Shown here piece after piece: positions 34,228 to 48,900 of a DNA stretch of 64,000 bases. The position numbers and the translations under genes were made by a program. Under the pieces are notes generated by a model, which saw nothing but the letters and a program-made list of their open reading frames with translations, was not told the origin of the DNA and searched no databases. Within the stretch, counting starts at the first letter, position 1. Each line of letters opens with the position of its first letter. The DNA is from Brachionus rotundiformis (lineage: Eukaryota > Rotifera > Eurotatoria > Ploima > Brachionidae), in assembly GCA_016802295.1 (NCBI GenBank), contig JAESIW010000137.1, forward strand, positions 3,379,961 through 3,443,960, in the 5' to 3' direction.

Positions 34228-36935
34228 TCAGGCAAATATTCTTGCGGTGATAAATCCATGTAATACTGTTAGAATGGAAACTAGTTTGGTTGCCGATGAT
34301 GGATACAACTTGTACGAAGATGACCTAAGCAAAAATAACTCATTTGGATCGTCATAATCAAGTCTATTAATGCCACTAAACGCAATCTGGTGTTTGTCTT
34401 CGACTCGAAATTCGATGCTTTTAACTGGCCCGAGCTGACCATCATTTCCAATAGTCTGAATTTGAAATAGATAATCAATATCCGGCAATATTTCCCTCAC
34501 CACAAAGCTATGTTGTTCTTTTCGAACAATGGCACCAAGTGATCCGAAATATCCGTCGTCACTTAACCTCTGACCGTGACGCGGATTTACACTTATTTGG
34601 TAGGCTTGGAAAATATTGCGGCTAAAAATTAATGGCATTGTCCATCTAAATTCTACTGAATATGAATTTGTATTCAATGCTTTATCAACTACTTTGTATT
34701 CTATGTCATCAACAATTGGCAATCTAAGAAATGAATCTTTAATTGCATATTCATTAGCTGTAGATTTAGAAGTCGTGGTGGTAGACGTTGTCCTTGTGGT
34801 TGGTGGATTGGTAGATTGTGTAGTAAATAATAAATTGTAGACAAGGTTTGTTCCAATGTCTCTATTGATTGATTTTTGATCCATCTGTCCACTTAATACA
34901 TCTGCATATTTGTCATAGCACAGAGGCTGTACTCGTCCACTCACTTGTATCTCTGGACAGGATGGAACTTTAAATTGTGCTGAAACTATTTGTGGACTAA
35001 TTTTTGCTTCACCTTGTCTCGTCTGACCCAAGCGCACATTAACCACATAGTCACAGTCAAATTTTAACTCATAAACATCGAAATATGAGTACATGGTCGT
35101 TGCTGTGATCGGATTTGGTAGTGATTTGTCATAACCAGGGCATTTAATGGCAAACCAAGTAAGTGTGAATAGAGTTTGTTTGTTTTCTTCTGATTCAGTA
35201 TTCGAATAATCAACACCCCATGTTACCTTGGCTTTGGCAAGACCATTCAAGTAAAATGGACTTTGGACTGTGAGATTGTGGATTATGGGCGATTCTGATT
35301 TCGGAATGGCCAAACTTGATTCTTTCTGTTCAAATATTTTGTTTCTGCTATCAAAATCATCTTCCTCGTATTCTTCAATATTGGATGAGACAAGACTTGA
35401 CGACACTGGCAAAATGCTTATCTTGCTAGTATCCAACCTTGTTTTGAATGGTTTACTGATCAACACATTTGATTCATGTTTTGTTATTGCTCTTATTTGC
35501 AAGCGATATTTGGTTTTTTTCATCAGGCCTTTGATAGTGTGCTTGTTCAATTGGTTAGCACTGACCAATTCGGTTCCAATTGGCGCATTTGGTTCTAGAT
35601 TGTTTTGCTCATCTTCTCCAGATTCGTCTTCGTCATTCAAGATTTCTTCATTGTCATTTTCGCGTAGATACCAAGATATTTCGTAGTTTTCGATTGGTAA
35701 ATCGGATCGTTTAGGGGGCAACCATGAAATGTCTGCGTCAACGGATGATGTATCCTGGCTCAAATATATTTGATTTATGGTCAAATTTTGTGGTCTTGTA
35801 GGTCGTTTGGGAGGCGATGATAGAATGAAAAGATCCGTTGGCTTAGAGTAGCCGAACGATCCCGATTTAGATATGGCTGCTACGCGAAATTTGTACCATC
35901 TTCCTCTGTTTATGCTTCGAATAATAACTGAATTGGAGTTGATTGTGTGAGTCAAATAGCCCCATTTGGTCATATCAGGATCCGAGTCGGGTGAATTTAT
36001 GGACCATTTGCCTTCTACCACGAACATTATTGGCTGGTTTTTGTCATAAACAGATTGCCAATTCAGTATTACTGTCTTTCCTTTTTTACGTTCAATAATT
36101 GTTAGATTAATTGGTACAGATGGGATGTTAAAATCCGAAATGAGTGGTTTTTGACATATTTGACCGTGTTGCGGGCACATAGGGTTAATTTGGCAACATT
36201 TTTGAATATCGCCACAATCAGAGTCTTCGGTACAACTTTGAACAATAGGACCATTACGGTCAGAGTCTATATTGCTCTGTTGGGCTAAAAATGTAATTTG
36301 ATTTGTTTTGGATGAACAGTCAGGATTCGGTTTTATCATCGGACATTGACCGTTTTTAGATTTGTTTAGATCGTTTAACAAATTACATGAATCTATGCAC
36401 ATCGCATTTGAGTTCTTAAAAATGAATCATTAAATTGAGAATTGAAATATTGAAAAAATTAACTCTACAATTGTAGGATGTAGGCTACAATTGTAGAAAT
36501 GTAGACTGTAAAAATTAAATTAGATAGCAATTTAAAAAAAAAACTTACTTTGCACAGACTTTTGCAATTTGACAGAAAGCTCGTTGGTAGTTCACATGGC
36601 AAAGTGCACTTAAAAATAAAATTTAAATAAATTTGAATAAAATAATTTTTTTGACCTACTTGAAGACAATTGTCGTTTTTGGTGCAAACGTCCATAACTT
36701 TGTTCCATCTTATACGAATGTGATAGTCCGAATTGTTGTTAAATCTTTTATTGGCAAGCTGTCTTAATATTAAAGATCGATGTGATGAGCGAACGCGTTT
36801 TTCATTTAATCTCCATGGAATCAATGACAAACAACGAGCTTTGCATTGGGAGGATATCAATGAGTCTAATGACGATGACGACTCGGCTAGATAAATAAAG
36901 ACTGATATGACAAAAAAGATGTGAATTAGTTGCAT
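34228..36935 (-). CDS. ANOS1: Anosmin-1 homologue (WAP plus fibronectin III)
   Basis: Exons 36935-36660, 36608-36549 and 36414-34228; introns 51 and 134 nt; 840 residues (human 680). Anosmin-1 is an extracellular heparan-sulfate-binding protein that modulates FGF signalling in neuron migration and axon branching. Signal peptide (LIHIFFVISVFIYLA), then the Cys-box (QCKARCLSLIPWR ... DNCLQ-CTLPCELP), a WAP four-disulfide core (about 165-199, SCTEDSDCGDIQKCC) and FnIII repeats from about residue 209 (the first reads SINRGRWYKFRVAAISKSGS; the last about 670-790, PDIDYLFQIQTIG). A Thr/Ser-rich linker (TTRTTSTTTTS) precedes the last FnIII. The C terminus is hydrophobic after Ser/Ala residues (YPSSATKLVSILTVLHGFIT), which suggests a GPI-anchor signal rather than free secretion. 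A 15-kb gene desert lies upstream. Confidence 0.93.
36465..36507. repeat. CTACAATTGTAG palindromes in anosmin intron 2
   Basis: Two perfect 12-base palindromes, CTACAATTGTAG, at 36465-36476 and 36485-36496, followed by aaatgtaga. The second one with its right flank is an inverted copy of sequence at about 37711-37733. Confidence 0.85.
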
Positions 36936-39900
36936 TGTGCTCTCTATGGTTAAATGCTCATAAACTTTTATACATTGTTTTTTAATCTAAAGAGAAAAGA
37001 ATGTGATAAAGTTAATTTTTTGTCAAATTTGAGTTTGCTCAAGTAGTTTAATGTTTAAATAGTAAATATTTAAATGAAACGGACGGACGCGGCTCGTCTC
37101 TTATAACAAGTGACGAAGCGGTGTCCTTTTTTTAAAAATCAATTGAGACTAAGTTTTGAATAAATTTTATTTTTTTGTTTTGGCAGAATTTTTTGTCAAC
37201 TAAATGAGAAAAAGTCATTCTGGCCATTCTTTGACTCGTGTTTACAAAATTAAATGCTCAACTTGCATAACTTGAAAATTAAAGGGCTAAAGTTTACTAA
37301 TCTTTGTCACACACCGACTTAAAAAGTGAATAATTGAGCATTTATGAATTTTAAATTTCATAACTGTTTGTTTTTTTTTTCAAGTGTTTTCTCTCTCAAA
37401 ATACTTGAGCTATCTTTTTGATTCCAAGCGCTGTCTAATTAAAGTACGAACAATTAGTTTTTCTCTATTGTTCTAAACAAACTCAATCCCTATAATAAGC
37501 TCTGATTATTCTCAGCATTGATCTTAATAATCACCGATAGATCAAATTGGCCATACCTATAATCTTTTGATCGTCTCCGTAATCTCTCTTATAGACTATC
37601 CTAATTTGTAGTTCAAGGACGTGCACGAGTGTCTCCTAATTGCATAGCTACAATTATGGTCTGCATGACAACTATTGGGAAAAATTAATTCCTCAATTGA
37701 ATTTATGTACATCTACATTTCTACAATTGTAGCTACAAATGTAGGCTACATTGTAGCTACGAATTTCGTAGATCGAGTAAAAACCTGATTTTTTCTAGAG
37801 GTTTTCTAGTGAACATCTACGATTACTTGCACAAAGGTGTCAGCAAAAAATCACGAACTGAAACGGACTTGGTCATTTTTATACGTAGAATTCATGATTA
37901 AAAGATAAGACCAAGATCATGATTGATTATGTTAATATTCGTTTAATGAACGTAAAGTAAACACACTTCAATTGACTTGTAAGTTGACCAGATTTCCTTA
38001 TCTATAAATCGGTAGAGAAAAAAGACCGTCAAGCGGTAAAAATTGTTCTTCCAAACGACATTCTTAATTGCATCACACTTGACAAACAAACCTAATCATT
38101 TAAAGTCAAACTAAACGTTTAAATATTTAAGATATGAATCTAAATCGAATCGGTACAGAAAAAATAAATCCACGATCAGATATCTACGATAAACAATTGG
38201 ATGTGTGTTAAGTGTTTACTGAAGGGTTTTAAATGAACCGAGAATTGTTTGTGTATGGCAATAAGCTCTGGTCCGAGACGTGATTTATAACTTATGAATT
38301 ATAACACCAAAAAATCCATCTATCTTATGCAATTGCTCATAAACAGTTCTCAAAACAGAAGCTCGCGCTGGAACTGAACGGTTTTTAATAATTTTCGCAT
38401 GAGCAGAGTCTACACGGCCTCTTTTATCTAGCTGCATGCTCATATATTTGTTTATCTTTTTAATTAAAAACCATAACTTTAAAATTAAACAACGGAACAA
38501 ATTTTAACTTTTAATTAAGCGCTGTTTTTAAAAATCTGTTGCTAATTTAATAACGGGTCTGTTGTTTAAACCTTAGAAAAAACAATGTCCAGTTTGAAAA
38601 TTTTGTGCGACAATATTAATGTAGCCCAAGGCTGAAACTAATTTATCGATTTTATACATAGAATTTGGGAAAATATTTTGCTAACACCTCCAGAAATGAG
38701 AACTATTTTTAACAGCACTAAAATCCGATCACAATAAAAAATATATATATATAAAGAATTTTAATTATTTGCTTATCAATCAATTGATTCTAAAATTTAT
38801 AGTGTCACATTTAAATCGCTTTAGAGATTTGCTTCAATCAGCATTCCATTTATTCGTTTTTATATGGAAACTAAAATAATATAAATGACTTTAGCGTAAA
38901 CAATGAGATTTTTTTATGTAAATTTTGACTTTCGTTTATGCTCAACCTTTATTGCCTATTGAGGTCATAAATCGCTATTTGATACGGTAAATGATTTTTT
39001 TATGGGCAAACTAATCAAATATTTAAAGCCTATTCACAATTACTGACTAAAATTGCTCATCTTTTATTATTCTCATAACATTACCTTTAGAGAAATAAAT
39101 TTTTATTGCCCAAGTCCAAGATAACTGATTCTCAAAAAGATTTTTAGATTTTAATTAGCGATAGCTAAATGCAACAATAAACTAATTAATATCGATTAAG
39201 ATCAACTTATCAATGGCTCATAATCAGTTTTATTTGTTTTTCTAAGACAAATAAATGTCTATGTTTATACCCATACCTGATAAGCTTATAATAAATAAAT
39301 TATACAAAAGTTATCTTCTCTGCCTAATCAATTCACATTCTTCCATTATCTTATCTTATCTCATGTATTTGGCTTAAATCTGCACTATTACACAATCCAG
39401 TCATGCATTCACCAAAATTGGCGACCAACAACCATGTAAAGAAAGAAAGAAATGATTTTTTTTCTAAACCAAAGAGTTTGGCAAAGTTTATCCTAAACAA
39501 TACTTCAACATTTTAGGCTAATGACGCTTTTGATCATCTAAAACTATGATCCAAATATTAATAAAAAAACAATTTTGTGAAAATAATTGAATTTTGTGTA
39601 TGTGTATGAATAGTTTTAATTTTGAATTTAAATTAGAATTAAATAGAAACTGGAAAAAAAAATAGTTTTAAGTCTAAGGGCATTTTTAATAAATTGTTTT
39701 GACCTATGGCTTGATTTTTTATGTTGTTGTTATGTTATCTAATCAATATATTGTTAAATTTTTTTATAAAATATATGCCAAAAAAATTACTTAAAATATT
39801 TAAACCAATTTAAGCTCGAATTTAAAGAGGTATATAGATGGTAAATTTAATAAATCCTAGAATTAACTCTAAAAATTTTGTTACAGTAATTAATTTTTAG

Positions 39901-42900
39901 AAATTAAAATTATAAAAAATGATATCATGAGAATTTTGCATATGCTTTAAATCTGAAATTAAAAGTCGCTGTTCCAAAGCGACTTTGGAAAATACTACTA
40001 GTAAAAACATTACTCAAATAAATCTAAATTCAAAACATTGACTTATCTCAAGAATCCTGTGAGACAAGCGAACAAATTTTATACGAAATAAAAATATCTT
40101 ACTAGAAAAAGAAAATAATTATTTTTATATCATTAATGTTTGGCTTAATGTGTAAATGTTTATTTTAAAAAATAATTAAAAATTTGTTATTGAAAACTTA
40201 GAATGGCTTAGCTATTTTAAATCTGTAAAAATAACAAATTATTAAGCTGAAGTACTTAATACTTGAGTCAGATGACTGGCCTCGAACCCTTATCTATGCA
40301 ATATAAAAACACCCTGGGCATATTATAATTGAGTAATTTAAGAAGCCATTTCTAATTTTACACTAAATTGACTTGCCAAGTCTAATTAGTCACCAACGTA
40401 TTTTCCCAGACCTGTAATTTAAAATAACTAACTTCATCATTTATGTACCTGTAGCGCTATAAAAAATTTATAGTCTATTTGACATTTTTGCTTTACTCTT
40501 TGAGCCGCTGATAAAATGTCGAGTAATTAGGGCTTTATCTACGGTTAAAATAAAGAAACAATTAAACGCCCACAAACAAAAAAAAAAAACTTTATTCTGT
40601 TTTATAAAACAAGAAAACTTATTTTACATTAAACAGTCATTGTTATCGTTTTTGGTTCTAATTGAAATATAAATCAATCATTGATTGTTTTTGATTGATT
40701 ATTGATATAAAGTCTTATCTTGGCCTAAATGTCCTCTTTATTGTCATAAACACTAAAATGGCAATTGATGATTGTGATAAGGATAAATACTCGAAAATTT
40801 GAAATTTATGATGATTTTATTGCTTGAGAGATGTGTGTTTTTTCCAATGTTAAGTGGGTCTGTATCTTATTTTCGTTTATATTGATCTTTAAAAATCAAT
40901 TCATTGATCGAGTACTTCAAGATTTGAGCACTTGAGTACAAGTTTAAATTTAAAGAATTTTTATTGAAAATAAATTGATAAAAACACTTGAATTGATCAA
41001 AATTGATAAAAGACAAAAATAGTGTCTCCATTCATTTTCAAATTAAAGCACACAATAAACATGCACCATGCAAGATTTGCTCAAATTATTTAAATAAAGC
41101 GGGCTGGCATATTTTCAGGAGGCCTTTTAGTGTCAATCTTTAACTAAATCACTTTTAACCAAATATTAAGATTTTATTTAAATAAACATTTAATGTAAAT
41201 ATTTATTAGGTCTTGAGTATTGGTAATGAAATTTTTCCAGCTTGCTCAACTCAATGAATCGAATCTTTATTAATTGTTGATTGCTCTAATAGTAAATAAA
41301 CAAATAAAAAAAAAGAATGTAGGAAAATTCCTTCAATTTACTGTATGCATTAGAGCAGTTCTTCGGTAAATTAGTTAAATAAACAATGAACGGTTTGAAA
41401 TACTTTAAAATTGATTAGTTTAAATATTTATTTATTTTAGCTTTGCCTATAGAATATCCGGTCTTAGCTTACTTCCCCCCTTAAACGACAAAAAATAAAA
41501 AAGCTTCATCTCAATTTTCACATTATAGGATAAAAAATTTATCTATTTTTCTTGATTAACACCTACTGCTCAAAATAATAAAGATTCTAATCTTATCTTT
41601 GATTGTTAAAAATGCATTTAACAACTTTATATGGGCAGAACATGCGATTTAGAGCTAAAATCGAATATTAACGCATGAACGAAATAACTTAATAATCATC
41701 AGCAGCAGATTTTCTAAGTTTCTACCTGACTGATCATATTTGTTTTTGTTTTATAACGTGTGTATTTCATTATCAGTCGAGTTGTACTAATTGAGTTGAA
41801 TTTCTGCGATTGACCAAAACCCAAAATTGGCTATGCTTGATTTGCTCCTTCGAGTCTAGTTATTCGATAGCTTATTTATCAAGTATTGAAATTAATTAAA
41901 ATTGGTTGAATTGTTTCATGAATATTTTTAATTAGAAATCGTGATTTACAAGACTCGTCACAGATACTTTGACCAAGATATTTTCTTAACTTTCAAAATT
42001 TACCATGAATAATTTTCCTTGATCCCTTAGCTCACTCAAGCGTACACAATCGCCAAAACTAGTTAACTATTTTCAATTCGAAAATTGGTCTCTTTATAAA
42101 TCTAAAAGAAAATAAATATTTAATAAGAAGAACATGTTTTTTATTTCAAATTTAGCTCACAGCCTGAGCTAGACTTGAAAGTATGAAAAAATGTTTTAAT
42201 TGTCCGTCTACAAAATTCCATCTGCTCAAATAGCCATGCTTTTCTAGTACCTTTTTAAAATAAATAAAAAAAAAACAATCGCTTATCTTTATTTGGAGAA
42301 ACATTCCCAGAAACCAAATATATCAAATAAATCTTATTCTCTAGTTCTCAAATTTTTTTTAAATAAATACATAAATTGTTTATTTTTTTAAATATTCATC
42401 ATCGTCCCACATATTCTTTTTAAAACAACTTATCAGCTCCTACAATTTGTAAACCAATACTCAAAAATAGTACTAACTCACAACAACCAATATACTGGTC
42501 ATCTAATATTTTTATGTCATTTGATATTCTAATTATATAATCTGACAATAATGAATAATAATTTGAAATATGCTGTCCGCTGGTTCATTTATGTATACTC
42601 GGCCTAATTTATTCCTGGCTCAAAGATATGCTATTTTGTTTAAGAGAAGAATAATTATTTAAAACTGTTTAACAAGTTTATCTTGTGAAAAATATTTTTT
42701 CTAGTTTTAAAGGACCGATAAAGCTAAAATATAAAACTAATAGACGCTCAGGCCATAAATTAATTTAAATTGTAAACTAATAAAAGATAAATTTTATCAA
42801 TAAATTTTAATTAAACTAGAGCTTAAGTTCTTTATCTTTTTTTTTTGCAATTTTAATCAATTATTTTTGTCTAAGACAGAAATTTTAGCTTTTTAAAATG

Positions 42901-45900
42901 AAAAAAATATTTGTCCAATGATCCCTTAAATTATACAATAACCAAAATGAGCAAACAATCGAAGCCATTTATTGGTATTTTTAATTTTATTGGACCTCAT
43001 AATAAATATTTCATTAAGGTTATTCAAAATTATGAAATTTTGAAATAAATAAGCTTAAGCTAAAAAGTTAAATAGTTTTTTAGCATTTATAAGGTTAATT
43101 TTTTAGTGCTTTTCAGGTTTGTTAGAAAAAAATGAATTATCCACTTTAAAGTAAACCTTGAATGTAAATAAACTTAATTGGAAAAAAATTGTGTAATTAA
43201 GAGATATTCAAAACGATTGTAAATAATAACAAAATAAATCTCCTTAGAAATAAAACTATAATGAAATGATTTTTTTAAATTAGTCTACAAAAAGTAATAG
43301 AAAATATTAATTAAAATGTATTAGTAAATTTTTTATATCTTTATCCTAATATATTCCAATGAATAAAATTTTCGTTCAAATGTGCTGCCAAGTTGATAAA
43401 TCAGCGGCCCAAGTTTAAATTACCAACAAAAAACTAAAACCATTTTGTATCAGAATTGGACAAATATTTTTGGACAAGTAAAGGCTATCAAATTAGATTG
43501 GAATATCTAATTAGAACTTGATATGAACGATTGAACATTTAATTTAATAATTTAAATAAAAGAATATATGCGCATATTTCATGCTTATTTTCCCGAAGGT
43601 GTATTTCACTCACGAAATAAAGGCTTTGAAATTTTCTCGACTTTTGAATTGACTTAAACAACAACAAGACTAGATTTTGTCTTTTTTTTGACAAAAGCCA
43701 ACACTCTTGATTAGATACAGTCAATCAAAAAAAATTAATTTAAAAAACTAACAAAACTTATCACAATTTTAATTTAATTGTTATTTTTAATAATTTAAAA
43801 TTGCAAGATAAGAGGCTTTTATTTTGGACATAGACTATCTTAAGGTGGGCTCTTAATTTTCGAGTACAAACGGCGACAATATTACTACAAGATATTTTTC
43901 TAAACAATAAAATCCATTACAATATTAGAAATTTTTAAATTGGTTCCGTTCATTATATTAATGAATTGGCGTCGCAATAAAAACATTTTCAGAGAAATCA
44001 ATAAAAAAGAGACCAATTTTAAATACTACAAGAATCTCAAGCCATCTCAATTTAGAAAAGCATCCGTGTTTTTTTTTCCTAGAACTCATGTAGAGCTAGA
44101 AATTGATTTTATCCACCTTTGAAACATAACGGGACTTTCTCACAAGCGGTCTCCGAGTAATACCTGCTCGGAAAATTAATCTAGGAATCATACCATTGCT
44201 TAGCAAAGCTATTATCCTGATAACAAGCTGAAAATTAATTACTTTTCATGACTAAATATTATTGCGCAACTAATTACTAGAATCGGCACAGTGAGCTTTA
44301 GAGATATTAATTTAAGGAAATTGTTGAACCAAGGACTTGAAAATCTATCTTGATTATTTTGTTTAATCTTCCCACTTTGGTGCCGTATGGGCAATTATTT
44401 TAAATAATTTTTTAGATTTTGGCTATTTGTAAATAAATATATATAAATCTGGCTAATGCCGGAAAATTTGTTTTTTTAGAGATTTATTTTTAAGATAAGC
44501 TCATAACTGATGGACTTATCGAAATGCCATTAGCAATTGAATACAATTGAGCTTTAAATTATTAAATTTAAATCAAAATTCCTAAATGATTTTTAATCTA
44601 TCGCTTGGCCACTTATATTATACAGTAATAAAACTAAAATTAAGCCTTACTGCCTTATAAAGCTATCTACACTCGATTGCAATTGATTAATATTCCTATT
44701 CTTTTTTAACTTTATCTAAATTGCATAAACAAATTTTTAGACATTGGTACTCAAAGCCCAGCTTAATTACACTACCTGATTATACTGGAAAATTAATCTC
44801 TCGAGCTTATCATTTATTGTTAAACAATAAATCCCTTGGTTGTACGCACAAAACCACATAAACCAAATCTATTTCTCGCAGACGGATCTAATTTTTAATT
44901 TAATTAAGAGCTAAGGCCAATAAATTAAAAAATATTTATTTTGAACTTTTTTGTTTCAATTTTTTGATCGGTTTAAATTTAAAAATTGTCCTCAATGAAA
45001 AACCTATGAATGTTAAAGCCCTACAATGAACGATATTAGAACAGGTTCTCTTAGCAACTTAAATATATTCCAATCAAGTCAATATTTATATAAATTTTAT
45101 TTTTAATAAAATCTTTTAGTTTATTTTTCTCGCTGAATTATAAAGGCCTCACTATATTTATTTTTTTGTCCAAGAATGATCTTGAATTCGTTTAAAACTC
45201 CTCACTTAATATCGATTTTTGATTTTGCATTTCCTTTTAATAAATATTCAAGAAAATATTCTCTAGCTTAAACAATAAACTATCTATTGACTCTTATTTT
45301 ATTCTAATATGAACACCTTAGATCTGATCAAAAAGAAACTAAATTTGGCAAATTTCCACACACACACAAATACATACAAAAAATTTTATCTTACTATTTA
45401 AAATTAAATATTTCCTTTTTATTTCAAACCACCTTAGGTCAACTTTGGATTTTTTAAAAGACCGAGTGGTAACTAAATTAAAAACAAAAACTAATCTATT
45501 GACATAATTAAATATTGTAAAAATCTACCCTTATTTTGTTTCTTTTTTTTTAATAATAAATGTTTGCTCATCTAAAATTATATCGAAAAAAACAAGTTCT
45601 TTTTATCAATAAAAAAACAAAAACCCGATTTTAGCTCTAGTCTAGAAATTTATGTCGTTGTGAATAATAATCTAGCTTTATTAAATCTGGAATGGCCATT
45701 TGATGACCCGTTTCATAAGATTACAATTTTTTTTTCATTTTATTAAAATGAATATTTGCTCTAAATAAAATGTAAAATTTAAATATTTGAATATTGATTT
45801 CGGAATTTTAAATTGAGAATAAAACTTAATTAAAATGCCAGAATATAATTTTTCAGTGTAGTTTTAATCAATTTTGTATAACATTGGGTTTACTTACTCT

Positions 45901-48900
45901 GACCAATTTTTGACTAAGTAAAAAGAATCGATTTCAATAATTGAGTTGTCATGATATCTTGTTCAGTAAATAGAATTTTTTATACTCTGTCACATAATTA
46001 TTCCTAATTTTATATCTAAATAACGCAAAATTTTGAAATTAAACATTGCTGAATGGACTTGTTGTTGATTTGACTTTAATTAGATTGATATGGGGCACGA
46101 ATATAATAAAAAGACTTAAGCTAAAAATTAAACAATAGAAAAACAAAATGAAAAGCGTAACTTATAGATAATAAAATATCAAGACTATATCACGAAAGTG
46201 TATTAATTATTTTAGCTCAGTTAATTACTGAAATGACGGATTTGGTAAATTTTTTGGTATCGTGAGCAAAAGAAGTAATTAGGATAAAAGTTAATTCGGT
46301 CATGGGATTATCTCACTTAAATAAAGACCTAATAATTACAGGAATCTAATTTAACTTGATGAATTCCTTAAGATATTATTTAATAGATGAAAGCTTTATA
46401 TCTAATAATATCTCTAAGCTAAGTGCACAAATTTTGATTAAATTTTTGATTGTTCAATATTTAGGTAAAATATTGGCAGAGCTCTCATAATCTCTTGTAC
46501 CTTTAGGGCTTGAAGTAAAAAGGAAAATCAATTTCAAATATCGGATTTGAATAAGAAAATTTTAAAAATTGAAAAAATTAATCAAAAACGCTTTATATTG
46601 ATGAAAGGTATACTATTTATTTAAGAAAACATAAAAACTGAGAAAATTATTGGTATACTTAGCATTTTGTTCAATTATCTTAAATAACCAGTGTGTCTGG
46701 ATATGATTTAAATAGTTGAAATTTATTTCAAATTAAGTTTTCTTTTAAAATAAATATTATCTAAATATTTTAGACAACAGAATTGTAAGTTTAAATTAAA
46801 AAATTGTTTACTTGGTTTCAACAAAAGCCAGATTGTCCGAGCTATTCAGCTATAAATAAAATGAATATTAATTATAGAGGTTTCTAGTAGATCGCTCTTG
46901 AGCGATTCGAGCTCAAATTGCTGATCGAGGCTCAAACACTTTTAATAAATTAATGGTTGTAGATATAAGCTTCTTGACTAATTTTAAAAATTTTATTGTC
47001 TTAAGTACACTTTTAAAAAAAAAGTCGAAAATAAAATCCATTAGAAAAAGAAAATAAAATCTTAACTTATGGTAATTTGAAGTTTTGTCATAATATTTAA
47101 ATTTAGAAAAAAATTAGATTTTATTCGAGTCAAGAACAAGTCCAATAAGTCCTAAGTCCTATTTTTTATTTTATGCTTAAATTGGTATTGAATGAATTTA
47201 AATTTGTTGCTTTATTTTTTAAATAGTTATCTTATAAATACATAAAATTCTCTTATTCATCATCTTCAAACAAGACCAAAACTGAAATTACTTCTAAATT
47301 AACTTTGAAAATAAATCAAATTAGTCCGATAAACCTTTTTTTTTTCTCTCTCTCTTTCTCTGGCTCTATCTTAATATTCATTGTATAATTACAATTTGAT
47401 TGATTGCGAAGTTGAAATTCTTATATCCCTAGATAAAAATATTTGAATAGACCCCATAGACAACTTTATCTATCCTTTAACAGACTATACTTTTAAATTA
47501 AACCCAGACTAGAAAAAACTAGAACAGCAAAAATGTTTTTAAATAGACTAACCACGGCTTTATTTTTAAGAGTAAAACTTTATCAAAAACATAACTTAAA
47601 AACAAATTATCTCTTAAATTCGGTCGAATAATTAGCTAGCTGAGGCAGCTTGTTAATTTTGGTTACATTTTTGTTAAGATTTTTCAGCCGAACGGTTTCA
47701 ATACAAAGAATTTAATTTACTTTCATCTTTTTTTTTTAATTAATAAAATGCTAATCAATTGTATATTTAATTTTTTTCATAATAATATAATTTAAATATT
47801 TAAGTCTAAACGAACAAGTGTTGTTCTAGTTAACTTGATAAATAAATAATATCTTTTCTTAATTTTAATTAAAGTATGAATTTAACGAAACTGATATCTC
47901 AAAATTTAATGCAGAACTTTTTATTAAATATTTAAATGAAAAAAATATTTTTCTAAAAACTTTTCCAATAAACGCCACTTGAGTAATCAAATTTAATCCA
48001 ATTTAGATAATTTTTATCAATATTTCAAAGACAAAATATGTCATTTACTAACTATCTTATCATTTAAAAAGAATATTTCTGTGGGGCGATGGGCCTGAGA
48101 TTGACTGAGAAATCAGAATAGAAGAAAATAAGCTAGAAATTCAAGATTTTATAGCTAAGAATAAATGTTCATTGTAATAAAATTAAGTATCTCTTACACT
48201 ATCTGATATTATCAAGAAAATTTTGATCATTATTTAAATTAAAACCATATTGTTAGGCACGTTCCATTCCACATTTATAATATAAGATAAAAAATAATTT
48301 AAATATAGAAAATAATTCACCTTTTTTAGTTTAAAATCAAATCTTCTCATCAAGACAAATTAGAAATCAGTTAGTCTGAAACAATTTTAATAAATAAATT
48401 GTTTTAGAATTATAAATAAAAATAAAATTAAACAAATTGAGTTATTAAACTGATCAAATTCAAAATTTTGACCAGTAGGACATGATTGAGTGATTGACCA
48501 CATAAAGGCTCAATTCAAATTTACCCATCAGAAAATGTAATTAAAAAAAAAGCAACCTTTTTTATTAATAAACAAATTTTGCTGAGTAAATCAACTGTTT
48601 CATTTTTAATCTAATAAAAATACCTAGGATTTTGGAAATATGTTTAATCAAGTCTATTTGATTATTGACATTTTCAATATTGATTTTTGGCCGTGAACAG
48701 CCTCTTAATTATTGACCAGCTTAAAATTTTAAACTAAATTTAAAATCGATTATATTGATTAGTAATGCAATCGAACAAATTTTATCCTTTAGTGCACTAT
48801 TTACCTTTAGACTTGTTGGAATTTTTATTTTAGCTATACAAATCTATTTTACACTTGAATTCTGAACTATCTAGCTTGGACAAAATTGAATTGCTCACTC

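Noticed and set aside
43940..44122. Sixty-codon frame in the desert
   Set aside because: No recognisable domain, no splice partners, and a length expected by chance over 15 kb.
44147..44172. Short GC-rich hairpin CCGAG...CTCGG as an RNA gene
   Set aside because: Only five base pairs; no context or family match.
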